Below are positions 24,462-37,800 of a stretch of 64,000 bases of DNA, in pieces. The notes under the pieces are model-generated. The model was not told the DNA's origin. It searched no databases and saw only the letters and a program-made list of their open reading frames with translations. Both the position numbers and the translations under genes were made by a program. Numbering within the stretch: position 1 is the stretch's first letter; every line of letters begins with the position of its first letter. Source of the stretch: Rehmannia glutinosa (Eukaryota; Streptophyta; Magnoliopsida; Lamiales; Orobanchaceae); assembly GCA_016081115.2 (NCBI GenBank), contig CM071933.1:57860660-57924659 (forward strand), in the 5' to 3' direction.

Positions 24462-25914
24462 TTAGTTTTGGCTGGCTTCCACCACCATCATCTCACTACT
24501 TGCAGATAACTTACTTTTCTTCCATAAATGGTCACCATCGGCCTCGTTAGGAGGATCGTCATTTTCAGCCAACATTTGATGATCTCTTTTTTTACCACTC
24601 ACAGGGACATGTTGGTTTTCCTTTCCTTTTTCAATAATATTTTTCCCTTTTTTCTCTCTCACCAACATTTGAATTTTACCACACTTCTTGCTCCCAGCTC
24701 CTGCCTGATTCACATTAGAATATACTCAAGAGTTTTCACCGCTCTATCAATTTTACTAGGGACATTAATCAGCTCCAAAGGTTCTTTGTTGGTTCCAAGA
24801 GAAACAAAATGGTTTGGCTGGGATGTCGTTTCTTGATTTTGGGGATCGCCACCTCAGAAGTGTAATTATAAGCAACTGGTTGAATCAAAATGCAATCCTG
24901 GTTACCCATTTCTTCCTTCTCTCTTTGAATATCACCTACCACTGTTTCTAAGAGATTGACTTGATTAGATAAAATACCTTGGGGAATAGCTTCCATGAAT
25001 TGGTCCAAAATCATCGTTGAAATTCCTCAACTCTAGTAATCTTTCCTCCCACATTTTTGGTGGTGGATGCCTCCTTATGCATGGGCAAATTAGCTTTTCT
25101 TAGACTCTTTCCTTGTTTTTTTTGTTTTGATTGTCCTCCCAGATTGAATATTTGGTTCATTTCCACCTCTTAGGCCAATAAAAATGTATGCTCGCATCCA
25201 GTCTCCATATTGCCCTTCACAGACTTGCTTCTGTTTAGTATCCTCGATTCTTTTATCACACCTTCTATCATTATGCCCAACACAACCACAGTAGAAACAA
25301 AAGCACAACATTCTCTTGTATCTATATTCAACCCAACATTCTTGGTCACCCAATTTAATATTTGTACCCCGAAGCAAGTGTTCATTAAGATCAATGGTGG
25401 CCAAAATTTTGATATGTCTTCCCTTGCTTTCCCCAATATCAAAGCAGACAACATTCGTAGCATCCAAGAATTTTCCACCAATTTTTAGCCCAGTTCCGAA
25501 CAAATTCAATGGTTAGGGAGGTTCCAAATTTGGACCCAAGTTTTAACACAGTCGAAAGATAAACACCCCAGGGACTTATTTTTCTCCCACTCCTTTAAAA
25601 TAAGAAATTAGTTTTCGGAAGATCACAACTTGCCTTGTAAAACTTTTAATTTATCCTCTTGGCTTTCGAAGACAAATTGGAAAAAGTTTTGCCATAGTTC
25701 TTAGGTGAGGAAAGAGTTTTTGAAGGCCATATTGCTGCCATGGTATTCTTCAAACCCATAAGGTTAACCTTTTTACTACCAAAGCACCTACCATACAAAC
25801 TTCTAGAACATTCCTCTTTATTGAAGGAGGCATCATTCTACTCCAAAGTGATGCTATTCTTTTTCATATTTTGTTAAAGAAAATTTTTGGAGTTTTGAAA
25901 TAAGATCTGGATTC
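24462..25914 (-). pseudogene. LINE ORF1: gag-like RNA-binding protein with CCHC knuckle
   Basis: The ATG at 25914 opens with the ORF1-typical KLQKFSLTKYEKE segment, which then breaks by stops. A longer readable piece (25090-25509) has the domain preceding the knuckle (FGTGLKIGGKFLD, then a GRHIKILATIDL strand) and the zinc knuckle CFYCGCVGHNDRRC, fitting C-x2-C-x4-H-x4-C. The C-terminal piece (24462-24713) is K/E-rich and low complexity, and ends just 5' of ORF2. The product would coat LINE RNA in the ribonucleoprotein particle. Several frame breaks show it is dead. Confidence 0.8.
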
Positions 25915-26310
25915 ATGGCTAGCAGCTCCCATAATCCACCGTATAGAAAAGGTCAAAAAATAGAGCCACCTGTCACAACAAACCACAAAAAACTAGCAAT
26001 AAATAAGGGCAATAAATACAAATATAAACCAAATAAAAAAATAAGGTGTAAAAAAGACAAGCCAGGTCCAAGGAGGACGTGAGTATCCGAGTCAGTAGGG
26101 AATTGTCGAGTAGAAATTTTCCAAACCAAACCGTGGAACTCCACACACCAAGCTTCACACCACAATGACAGACTCAAGGACAAAGAAATGAAGAGCGAAA
26201 GAGATAACAACGATGGAGGTACCACAACAGAGAATAGAGATTTGAAATTTGAAAATTTTGGGACATCCCAAGTGGAAACCAAACATTTTCCTATAGGAGA
26301 GAAACGCAAG

Positions 26311-26644
26311 CAACACCCAGCTAGGAGACAATGTATTTGGTGGTTATTTTTTAATGGACTTATAAATAATTCAATTTTCCATGAATCAATTTAGATGAGT
26401 GTTAATTTATGACTTTTGAATTTTAATTACTACACTTTCGCTGGATGGACAATAAAAATGCATTTCCACCAAATACCTAGCAAACCTCAAACACATTTTT
26501 TTAATAAAAAAGTGCATATTGAACTCCATTTCATAGATAGACTTTTATTCCAAAAGTATTCTCAAACATACACTTAGTAATTACCGCTTAAATTCAAAGA
26601 ACATATAAAAGTTAATCTTATACATTTACTTGCTTCCAAACCAG
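26311..26644. other. Spacer between LINE and Sirevirus remnant
   Basis: AT-rich, no coding frame and no recognisable repeat. It ends where homology to the Sirevirus internal region begins. Confidence 0.5.
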
Positions 26645-27113
26645 AGAATGGCTCGAAAGGAAGCAAAGGGATGATCCAGCTGCCAAACGAGCCTACGAAA
26701 AGAAGAAAAGAGAAGAAGAGGAAAGAAAGAAGAAGAGAGTTGAGGCTGACAGAAGAAGAGCTAAAGAAGAAAGAGGAAGGAAGCAACAAAGGCGTTAAAG
26801 TGGTGCTGCAAACCCCTTCGTGTATTTTTGTTGTAAATACATCTACGTAAGTCTTATGTAATAAGTTTAGTGAATTTCCCTGTAAATTTTACTCTTTATG
26901 TATCTTAGCTTAGATATACTATGTTTTGACATGATTACTTTTATATTGCTCTGATACCGAATATAAACAGCTGTGTAAAGGACAAGAATGCTATGATCAA
27001 TAAAAGATCTATTTTAAGCATACATTCTTTGTTACTGAATTATCTGTATGTATCTTTGCTGTTTACTTTCTTTGTATGATTTTAAGTTTTGGCATCATCA
27101 AAAAGAGGGAAAT
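26645..27113 (+). mobile_element. Sirevirus X: 3' internal remnant
   Basis: This segment parallels 37880-38354 of element A: the K/E/R-rich tail of the extra frame (RAKEERGRKQQRR then stop at about 26797), the untranslated stretch with GCTCTGATACC and ATGCTATGATCAATAAAA, and a polypurine tract. It runs straight into the LTR at 27114. Upstream coding sequence and the 5' LTR are missing, so it is the 3' end of a second element sharing an LTR with element A. Confidence 0.8.
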
Positions 27114-28637
27114 TGTAAGGAAATTTATTGAGTAGATTTTGATGATACCATGTAAAACTTAAACTAGGAAGTTGGCACCCCATTTTCCTTGTAATTTGTA
27201 TTGTAATAGATAGGGCTGGAAAAGCAGAGTCAAGTCAGCTATGCCAAGAAATACAAGAAGTCAAATGCGGACTGGATTGAAGACTCTACTGTGTGTCAGC
27301 TGAATATGGACAAGAAGGAAGTCAAGGACTCGACTAAAGGAGTGTCAACTGAGGAACAACTGTAAAAGTGTCAATCAAGTCATCTCAAGGAGCCAAGTCT
27401 CGAAGTTGAAGTGACAGTTGAGTTATCCAATGACTGGAGCTGACTCAAGTCACCTGGGGTAAATATAACAGTCTAGTCAAGACAACTGACTTAGATCTGT
27501 TGATTAAAGTCAAGAATATTACTCAATATAGTAATATGTCAAAACTGTCAGGTCTAAAGTGTTAGTCCCAAAAATATGCAAAAGGAATAGACCAATGGGA
27601 AACACTGCACCTTGTGTCAGGCACCTGCAATGTTGTGAAGACATTTAATACGAGGAAATGTCAACATCAAGGACTGCAACAAGACAAGCCAACAAACAAA
27701 AGTGACATTTGAAATTAGCCTATCTCTTCAACGGACAAAATTTCAAATGTACACTATAAAAGGCTGAGGAAGTTATTGAGAAGAGGTTACCTGAACCATG
27801 AACAAGCAAGCAATATTCAAGCATTTAACCTGCAATTTTCTCATAAACAAGCAAGCAATTCCTCAAGCCTGAAACTCGAAGGAAATCGGTCCAACACAAG
27901 TTGTGAAGGAAAGACAACTGCAAATTTGTTGAGGAGGAAACATTAGAAAAGGCAAAGGTGTCTACTATCCAAGCTAGGATTGTAGAAAGGTTCTAGGTCG
28001 AACCATTATCAAGTTTGTTGGAGGTCTTCGTGATCCAATCCAAGAACTTGAGAAGTGAGCTGAAGTAGCAAGACAGCTACCCTGTGAAGAAGCTGAGTCG
28101 CAAGAGAAGTCAACTGTGTGATCAAGGCTGTCTCCAGACTATTCACCACTTTGTAAACTGATCTATTACATAATGGATTCCTCCAGGAGTTGGAGAAGAG
28201 AGGATTAGAAGAATTACCCCATCTTCGAACCTCTATAAAATACTTGTGTCATTTACTTTCAGCAAATTTACTTTCCTGCATATTTACATTATATCTGCTG
28301 TTAGAATCATATTTGCTATCCAACTGAAAAATAACTAAGTGCTAAAATCAAGTGTTTAATACAAGCTAAAATCAAATCTAAGGGTGTTAAGTCTTCCGCT
28401 GTTAAAAACCAATCAGCTAAGTTAAGTGTTTGGCTTGAGCAGCCGAGTTATACTATCAACAGCTCTATCGAGTCTGTTGAGTGGTAACTTAGCTGAAAAA
28501 CCAACTTAGCTGTCCATCAAGGACACAACTGTTTGAGTCAACTCTATTAAATTATTTTAAAAAGACTAAATCGAAAATTTGGTAAGGTTTATTCAACCTC
28601 CCTTCTAAACCGTACTTCACACCCTTTGGGACCTACA
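27114..28637 (+). repeat. Sirevirus A 5' LTR
   Basis: It starts TGTAAGGAAATTTATT and ends GGGACCTACA (TG...CA). The length is 1524 bases, against 1518 for the 3' LTR. Aligned by eye, the first 227 or so bases show about 14 mismatches to the 3' LTR, so insertion is not recent, or the two were not born together. The usual TGTTAG start has become TGTAAG. The 5 bases before it (GAAAT) belong to remnant X and do not match those after the 3' LTR. Confidence 0.9.
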
Positions 28638-28639
28638 AG

Positions 28640-28651
28640 TGGTATCAGAGC
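28640..28651 (+). promoter_or_regulatory. Primer-binding site for initiator Met tRNA
   Basis: TGGTATCAGAGC lies two bases after the LTR end. This is the standard plant LTR-retrotransposon iMet-tRNA primer site and it fixes the LTR border and the plus orientation. Confidence 0.95.
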
Positions 28652-28763
28652 GGTTGGTTCATTGAGCCTTCCGCACCAGTTACTGAACTAGATCTCTATC
28701 TTTTAAAAACGTTTTTAAACACTTGTATTTCCAAAATCTTTCATTTTAAGCAAAGTTATTATC

Positions 28764-30600
28764 ATGGAAGCAAATCTGACACGCATTCCTATGTTCACTA
28801 CTGAAGAATTTGATGATTGGAAAATTCGTATGCAGGCTCATCTATCTGCATTACATGATTAAATGTGGCTTGTGATAGATGATGGGCCACCGCAAATACT
28901 AAAAGTGAACACGACTGTAAGAAGAGCGGCCGCAGCTGAAGGAGAAGAAGTTGCTGCTAAAGCAAGACCAGCCATGGTTGAAAAACCAAGGACTGAGTGG
29001 ACTAATGAAGATAGAAAGAGATACAACTTGGACAATGTGGCCAAGGACATACTCTACAAAACATTGGACAAAGCAATGTTCATTAAAGTCAAATCTTGCA
29101 AATCTGCAAAAAAAAAGAATAAAATCGACTTTAATTTGTGAAAGGATCATAACAAATTAAAGAAAATAAAATACATTCTTTGTTCAAAAATTTGAAAATT
29201 TCAAAATGCTTGCAGGTGAAACCATGGATCATTTGGATGCAGATTCACCTTGAGATCACAAATGAGCTTTCGACTCTTGGGAAGGAATATACATAAAAGG
29301 AAATGTGTATGAAGATCTTAAGAAGCCTCCCAGCTGAATGGGAAATGAAGACTATGGGCCTGAGACATTCAATGGACCTCTCAAGAATATCTAACCACGA
29401 GCTATTCTCATACCTCAAAGCCTATGAGTTTGAGCTGAGAAGAAAAGAGCAAGAGGAGACAGTTGTACCCAAGACAGCTGCACTGATGGCCAATGATGGA
29501 AAGAGAGCTGAACCCAAGGAAGCCATAGACCGGGAGGAAATTGCCCTGATGGTCAAAAGATTCAACAAGTTCTTCAATAAGAACTATAAAAGAAACAAGG
29601 GTGAGACCTCCAGAAGATATTAAGCTCCTTCCAAGTCAAGGGAAGACAGGCCACCCAAGAGAGCTGAACATCAAAGGGTTGAATATCAGAGAGCTGATAA
29701 TCCAAGAACGAAAAGCCGATCAAAGAGCCGAGAACTGTGTTGGAAGCTGAGACAACCAGGACACTTTTGATTGTTTGTTCCTACCCCCGATCAACAAATA
29801 TAGAGGAAGATAGAAAAGTCTTCAGGGAAAGAAGACAGGAAAAGAAGAAAACTATGTTGGCTGTTGAGACTGCTGAGACAGTCAAGTCTAACAAAGCAGC
29901 AGACTCAGAGAGTAGTGAAGCTAACTACTCAAGTGACTCTGAGGAAGAGGCTATGATTTGCCTTATGACTAAAGAACAAGATCAACCAGATCAAGAAGAT
30001 GAGGTGCACTCTAACTCATCTCATTCAGATTCAAGTGATAGTGATTGTTATACACACACTTCACCACCCACTGATCTTTATGATTCATTAGGCAAAATGA
30101 TGAAAGATTTTGAACCACAAAAAATCCTCACACACAATTCTAAATGAGGAAAACAACCAACTTAAAAGCCAAAACTCACAGCTTACTAAAGAGCTGAGTA
30201 CTCTGAGTCACATAGCTGATGAGAACACTAAGCTGAAGGCTGAATATGCCAAGATCATAGCAGAGTTAGCTGCTATAGAAAATAGGGAAAAAGATCTCAA
30301 AATATGATTGCCTCATTTACAAAGGCATCCAAATCATTGGATGATCTTATCATGAGTCAAAAAGAATGTGGAGATAAGAAATGCATAGGATTTAATTCCT
30401 TTGTGCACAGTCAAACTCCAAGAGTGATTTTGGAAAAAGGATCTTCAAGTAATGAAGCATCTCAAAAATCCAAAACACCAAATGCTACACCCACATTCAC
30501 TCCAAAGTACAATCACAAACAAACTGGCCTTCGATACAAAGGGAAAGGAAAAAACGGCCGATTGAGTATCTTTGAGAGGACAAGCTGAAGAAATCGGCCG
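28764..30600 (+). pseudogene. gag: Sirevirus A gag (broken)
   Basis: The start ATG at 28764 gives MEANLTRIPMFTTEEFDDW and then a copia-gag MQAHLSALHD, with a stop at 28860. The body continues in pieces: LYKTLDKAMF (about 29060), PAEWEMKTMGLRH (29330) and VKRFNKFFNKNYK (29555). The zinc knuckle near 29733 is damaged: CWK is followed by Leu instead of Cys, and HF is followed by a stop. A coiled coil (about 30110-30306, LTKELSTLSHIADENTKL) and the lineage phrase KSLDDLIMSQKECG (30325-30370) close it. Gag would form the particle and bind element RNA. At least four frame breaks. Confidence 0.85.
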
Positions 30601-33600
30601 AGTTTCTCAAAGCAAACTCCAAGCAGAAAAATACTGTGAAAAGCAAACAGAGCTACCAAAAACCCCAGAAGTTTCATCAGAGAAACACACATGATGGGAA
30701 TGGTAGAAACTATCCAAACTATGCTGATTGGAATAATGTGAAACATCAACAAAAACCAATGGAATACAAGCCTAGATGGCAAAGACCTAAAATTCAGCAA
30801 AGCTCATTCCAAAAGCAAACGAGCTAATATCAGCACACATATGCACCCAAGCACTACACTCAGAATTATGACAACTATCCTAAGAAAGCAATTGCTAAAA
30901 CACACACAGGCATACAGACAAAAGCAATAGCTGTATGAACCTAAAACCCCCAAGCAATTTGCTAATGTGCACTATGATTATGGCACTAATAAATGGAAAC
31001 CTCTTAGAGTCAAGTCCTTTGGCTATAGGTTGGTTGGATCATCTTATAGCACTAACCCCTCAGGACCCAGACAAGTATGAGTACCTAAAAACTGATTTCC
31101 TTGATTGCAGGTTCAAGGAACAATTGAGTGCCAAGGAACCTGGTACATGGATAGAAACATTCCCGGACATATGACAGAAACAAGAAAAACTGTCAAGATT
31201 CAAGGAGATCGAGGTGCAAAAGTCATGTTTGGAGGAAATGAAGCTCGGGGAAATCAAAGGCACATGATCTATCAAGAAGAATGGATTGGAAATCACGGAT
31301 GTAAAAGCTTGAAGGCCTCAACTTCAACTTGTTAAGCATCAACCAACTCGTGATAAAGGCTACAATGTTGGATTCAACATGGGAGTGTGCGGATCAAAGA
31401 TCTTGAATCAAATGAAATAGTCTTTGCAAGGATCAAGACAAAAGAATATATATATATATGGTAGATTGGTCTCTTGCTACACCAAGCACTTGTCGCTCAG
31501 CAAAGAGCACAACCGAATCAAGTTGGATTGTGGCAAAAAAAGCCGAGTCATCCGAATTTCAAGACAATCAACAAGCTTGCAAGAAGTCATCTTGTAGAAG
31601 GATATACATGGAGTCATCTAAGTGTACAAGAAAAGAGAGTATATGTGATGCATGCCGGATGGGAAAGCAAATAAAGTCTTCATTCAAGGATAAGCCAAAT
31701 CCTTCTTCAACAAGGATATTACATCTTGTAGAAGGATTGCATATGGATTTATTTGGTCGATTGAGCTAACAAAGATAAGTGGAAAAGAAATACACCTTGG
31801 TAGTGGTAGATGACTACTCAAGATATACATGGACCATCTTCATGTGTAAAAAGAAGGAAACCTTGCAGAAGTTACCTCAGCTGATGAAAAGAGTTCAAAA
31901 TGAAAAGAGCCAAACCATTATAAAGATAAGATCTGACAGAGGAACTGAGTTTGTTAATAGGATAATAACCCAATATTGTGTTGAAAATGGAATTGCTCAT
32001 GAGTTATCTACAGCAAGAACTTCACAGTAGAATGTAGTAGCTGAAAGAAGGAATAGAACTCCCAAGGAAGCTGCAAGGACCATGTTAGCTGAAGCTGGAT
32101 TGCCCAAGAGATTTCGGGATGAAACCATTAACACAACATGCTATACTCAAAATAGATGCATGATCAACAGGCAACTGACCAAGACTCCCTATGATATTTG
32201 GACAGGGAGAAAGCCAAATGTTGGATATTTCAGAATATTTGGATGTAAATGTTTCATCCATAACAATGGCAAAGATAATTTAAAGGCTTTTGATGCTAAA
32301 GCTGATAAAGGTATCTTTTTGGGATACTCATCTGAGAGTAAAGTCTATAGAGTGCTGAATAAGAGGACTATGGTCACAGAAGAGTCTATCCATGTGGTTT
32401 TTGATGAACCTAATGTAAATAGAGAAGACATTGAAGAGTTAGCTGATAAGCTGAATCAGCCAACTATATAGAAGAGTCCTTATGTTGAAGCTGAAGTAAG
32501 AGCAAGCAACCCAGATGAAGATGAGATAGCTGAATCTCAAAGATGACTAGAAAGTCTGCGGTGAATGAAGATGAAAGAGCATTCAAGACAACTTAGTGCA
32601 AGACGGTGAATCCAGCAGACTTACTCCAACCTGATGTGAGATGGCTGAGAGACCATCCACCAGAGTTAGTTATTGGAGATGTTAGACATGGCATAAGAAC
32701 CAGATCCTGAGCACATCATGAAGTAATGTTCACTTGTTTTATTTCCCAAATAGAGCCTAAAGATGTGGCTCAAGCATTGGATGACACACATTGGATTCAA
32801 GCCATGCAAGAAGAGCTGAATCAGTTTGAAAGAAACAAAGTATGGGAATTGGTGCAGAGGCCAACCCATCAGAATGTAATTAGCACAAAATGGGTTTTCA
32901 TAAACAAGATGAATGAGGAAGGATCAGTAGTAAGAAACAAAGCAAGATTGGTAGCCAAAAGGTATTGCCAAGAAGAGGGCATAGATTTTGATGAAACATT
33001 TGCTCATATTGCAAGATTGGAAGCAATAAGGATGTTTCTTGCTTATGTTGCACATAAGAACTTCACTGTGTATCAAATGGATGTGAAGAGTGCTTTTGTA
33101 AATGGACTGTTAGAGGAAAAAGTCTATGTTGAACAACATCCAGGTTTTGAGCAGAAAACTATTGGAGATAAGGTATATAAGCTCAAAAAGGCATTATATG
33201 GACTGAAACAAGCACCAAGAGCATGGTATGAGACATTGTCTCAATTTCTAACTGACAATGGATTCACCAAAGGCAAGGTTGGCAGAACACTCTTTAGAAT
33301 TCAAGATGGAGAGAGTATACTGCTTGTTCAAATATCTGTGGATGGCATCATTTTTGGATCCACAAATAAGGAGCTGTGTGATAAGTTCTCAAGCCTCATG
33401 CAAGGTAAATTTGAGATGACCATGATGGGAAAGCTAACTTTCTTCCTAAGACTTCAAGTCAAGCAATTGAAGGATGGAACCTTCATAAGTCAAACAAAAT
33501 ATACCAGAGATTTGATGAAGAAATTTGGTATTGGAAGAGAAGTCTCCTGTGAAAATTCCAATGAACACATCAGTCAAGATGGACATGGATGCAGATGGCA

Positions 33601-34275
33601 AAGCTGTAGATCAAACAAGATATAGAGCACTCATTGGATCATTGCTCTATTTAACAGCTAGCAGGCCAGACATCACATTTGCTGTAGGTGTATGTGCAAG
33701 ATTTCAATCTGCACCAAAGGAGAGCCACATGACTGCAACTAAGAGAATCCTAAGATATTTGAAGGGATGCCAGGAAGTTGGCTTATGGTATACAAAAGAA
33801 GGTGGATTCAAGATTATTGGTTACTCGACTCGACTATCTTTGGATGTAGAGTTGTGGAAGAGTACTTTGGTACATGTCAAATGCTTGGAAATAGATTGGT
33901 TTCTTGGTTCAGTAAAAACAAAATTCAATAGCAACATCCACAGCTGAAGCAGAGTACATAGCTGCAGGCAGTTGTTGTGCCCAAGTCTTATGGATGAGAC
34001 AACAACTGAGAGACTATGAGATTGAAGAAAGAGAGATTCCAATTATGTGTGATAACACTAGTGCTATTACAATCACTCAAAATCTTGTGTTGCACTCAAG
34101 AATAAAGCACATTGATGTCATATATCACTTTATAAGAGATAATGTTGAAAAGAAAGATATCACCCTGGAATACATCTCAACTGCTAAGCAATTAGCTGAT
34201 ATATTCACAAAGCCTCTATGTGAATCAAGGTTTGAAGAACTCAAAAATGAGTTAGGGTTAATTGAGCTGAGTTAG
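30601..34275 (+). pseudogene. pol: Sirevirus A pol (broken)
   Basis: Order of domains: protease, where the expected DSG has become DRN in TWYMDRNIPGHM, losing the active site (about 31140); GAG-pre-integrase and the zinc region with ICDACRMGKQIKSS (about 31645); integrase core with RSDRGTEFVN (about 31930), its following E region broken by a stop near 32028; IFGCKCFIHNNGKDNL (about 32240); reverse transcriptase (32726-33625), with MDVKSAFVNGLLEE intact but the YVDD box changed to SVDG, losing one catalytic Asp; RNase H (about 33940-34275), with CDNTSAITITQN and end LGLIELS. Polyprotein processing, integration and reverse transcription would all fail. A TA run interrupts about 31448. Confidence 0.9.
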
Positions 34276-34822
34276 ATTACTCAGAAGACTCAATCAACAG
34301 AGATAGAAGATGAGAAATTTGAAAAAGATAAGATTTCATGTTTCAGCCAAGTGAAACAACCTTGTCGGGAAGTCAGCTGTATCAAGTTTGCTGACAGCTG
34401 AGTTACTTCATAAGAAGAGAGAAGCAGAGTTAAGTCACTTTGGACATAAGCTGAATCATTTATGAGCTAAGTGACAAAAACGCAGTCGTTTTAAATGAGT
34501 GAGAATGTTTTTAAGGATGACATCAGCATAATAATGACGGCCACAGTAATTGCTGCACAGTAAGCCATATGATTGGATATAAATATTGTTGCATTAAATG
34601 CGAGGAATTAAATGCAGTTTTAACGTTTCAATCTTAGCCGTTGATTTTGATCAAAAATTTTAAAATCCGAAATGTGTCCTTTCACGACCTTTATATACGG
34701 AAATTTGCATTTCTCTCACTACGCGAAATGTTCATCTTCAATGAAAAGGAAAAATTCTCTCTAAAACCCTAAGGTCTCTCAAAGCAAGTTCTTCACTTTT
34801 TGTTCGGTAAAAATCTCTAGAA

Positions 34823-37800
34823 ATGGCTCCAAAGTACAATTTTGTGAAACTCTCGAAACAAATCCACACTGGTTCTTTAGTGGATTTCGATGGAATGGTA
34901 AAACAGGGTATTGATGAGACCCTGGTTCTAAAGATAGCGTAGATGTTGGAAAAATCTGGTCTCAAGGCTTTTCTGACCATGGAGTATTCTCATACCTACC
35001 TTGAGGAGGTAGCTCAGTTCTACGTTAACCCAGAAGTGCACGACGATGAAATCAAATCTTTCGTCCATAGCAAGGTCATAAAACTCAGTGCAAAAGACCT
35101 TGCTAAGCACTGTTTGTTGCCCTCGGAGGGCATGAAGAAAATACATGAGGTTGATGTCGACTTGGCTGCTGCATGGAAAGAAGTGGCCAAAACCGAGTGT
35201 GCTACTAAAGTGGTTTACACAGCTGACAAGAAGTTGCTAAAGGACGACTATCACAAACTGATGGATGTCATCTCGAAATATGTCGACATGAAGTTTGGCA
35301 GCTTCAATCAGCTGTCCAAGACAAAGCTGATCATCATGGCTGCGATCATGCAAGGGAAGAAGGTTAACTGGGCTGAGTTTGTCTACAGCGGACTCTGCCA
35401 AAATGTGATGAACAAGACCTTTAAGGAGGATGGGTCTTTTGGATGCTCACTTGGATATGGCCTTGTGATTGGCCATTTGCTGGAAGTGAAGGGTGTTGCT
35501 CTTCGACATGGCAAGCCCTTTCACGTAAACAAGAAGATGTTCCGGGCAAACCTTTCTGGTGCCCAGAAGAGAGCTCATGCAAAGAAAGCTGATACCAGTG
35601 AGGGGGAATCAGCTGACCCTGAAGACACAACTGTGACCCCTCCCCCGAAGAAGAGAGTTGTCCCAGCAGCGAAGCCAAAGAAAGCACCTGCCCCTACAAC
35701 TGAGTCACCTACCCGAGCAAAGCTGAGACCCCTGCCCCTACAACAGAGACGAGATGGAATCTCAAATCCCTTCTCCAGTCATTAAGAAGAAGAGGACTAC
35801 CAAGCCGAGGAAGGCAACTCCTGCTAAGAAGAGTACCCTAGCCCCCACCACTGATGAATCTACTGAATCATAACCAGAAGTCCCTCTGGTTCGTCCAAGA
35901 AAGAGAAGACTGGTTAGGAATTCTTATCTTGAGAAGACGGCTAAGTCTGCTACTCAGCTGGAAAAGGAAGCCGAGACTGCTGGTAATCAAGAAGCACAGT
36001 CTCTTGAAGTTATTGATGAATCTGCGAAGTCTGTTGATGGTGATCAGCAGATATCAGTCTCTGCAAGTCTCATCATCATCCGATGATGCTGATAATACAG
36101 CCGAGGAAGAGGTAATTCATTTAGAAAAGTCTTTAGAGACCAAGGAAGCTGTTAAGACAGCTGATGATCAGTCAGTTGGGCAAAACATCACAAATGCCCC
36201 AGCTGGAACAGAGTCATCTGCGCAGGCTTCCACAGCTGCAGCCGTAATGACTCCTTCAGCTCCGTCACAGGCTCACACAGCTGTGAACATTGCCGATGAA
36301 GCTGCCGCAATAGAGGCATCGAGAGCTGAATCCACTCATCTACAATAAGGGAAGGCAACGACGGGACGAGACCCAGAGATTCCCTATGTGTGCTATGATG
36401 TCTTTCAAGACATGTTTCCATTCACCCAGGACCTGCCTGCATCCGAGGAAGAGACATCTGCTGAACTAAGAAAATACACTATAAGAGAAGATCCCATTAT
36501 TCCCACCGACATGATTGTTTCAGCAGACTTTGATTTTGACACGGAGTGGCCGACAGCTGAATCGGGCAAGACAACTAAAATTCGTGAAGTCTTCAAGAAG
36601 CTCAATGAGGAGATTGAGAAGATTGAATGACACCAGGCCTCACTGGATTTACGTCTGGACAATCGCGATGCCACTCTCACAGCAGACATGAGAGGGATCA
36701 TGGTGCGAATTCGAGAATAGACACAACAACAGACTACGATGCGAATCGAGCAAGTACGATACTTCAAAGCCTTATATAGAAGAATTCTCGTATGGAGTGC
36801 GGATAACTCCATGATCAGGCAGAGGATGAAGGGATACATTGAAAGAATAACCCAGTCTCACAAAAATGATATGGAGCTGTTGCAACATTTTCATAAGAAT
36901 GAGATCTTCAGACTCGAAAATGCAATGAATGACAAATTCAGCCTACTCTTGGTTGAAAAATGAAGATATTGAGAGCTGAGTCTAAGGAAATTCGATCGGA
37001 GTTCGAACCGCATCTGATGCAGCAGACTCCTAGCACGACTCGACAATTAACAGATTGGACTTTCTCCTTGGAAGCATGTTCCCTAGGGTCCCTCTCTCAT
37101 TTGATGATGACAAAAAGGGGGAAGAAGAGTCCCTAAAGGGATTGAAATAAGAAAAATAGAAGAAAGACGAAGCTGAGAAGAAAGACGCAGCTGTGAAGAA
37201 GGGTAAAGCAGCTGAGGGGGAAAGTTCGAAGGATCTGACTTTAATGTTAGCTGAAACCCCCCAGCAAGGTCATGTTACTGCCTCCATCCTGAGCAAACTA
37301 CCTGTGACCCTAGTAATTGAGCACTCTGTTGTGCCAATGGCAGAGAAAAGGAAGATTATTGAAGTAGGGTTTAAGGAGTTCTCTAAAAAGCAGGATGCTC
37401 GTGTTCAGGAAGTGTTGAAATAATATGGTGGTCTTCCAGTTGGAAAGGATCAGGATGCGATACCTGATAATGGATCTGAGCCTAGATAGGTTGAAGAGTT
37501 CAAAACCCTTGAATCAGAAGGCTATTTCCATGGAATGGCTCTAGCCCAAACTTGTGATTTGTACTGGGAGAAAGGTTTAACCTTGTGTGATGAAGCTGAA
37601 AAGCAGCAGTCTTCTAGCAGTCACTCAGCTGGAAAGTAGAAGACTCCCTTACAGTACACACCCAGAGGCAGAGGAAGAGCTGAGTCAGGTAAAGGGAGAA
37701 ATGGTGGTGGAAGAGGTTCCCTACCTCGACCAAAACCCAAGGACGTTGAATTTGTAGATCCTGACAAGAAAGGTTTGATTTACTGGGCTGGATGTGATCA

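Larger units (their letters stand above)
19619..26310 (-). mobile_element. Decayed L1-type LINE retrotransposon
   Basis: A plant LINE on the minus strand, in the order 5' leader (about 25915-26310), ORF1 (24462-25914), ORF2 (about 19840-24447) and 3' tail with an A-run at 19626-19619. Many frameshifts and stops make it inactive, and it is split by an hAT miniature at 20975-21707. The length of about 6 kb after removing the insert is normal for plant L1. No convincing target duplication was found; the 5' border at 26310 is an estimate based on where recognisable leader ends. Confidence 0.85.

Noticed and set aside
36405..36839. A 144-codon minus-strand frame opposite the Sirevirus A extra frame
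   Set aside because: Antisense shadow of a conserved plus-strand coding region; the same applies to most antisense frames at 54581-57758.
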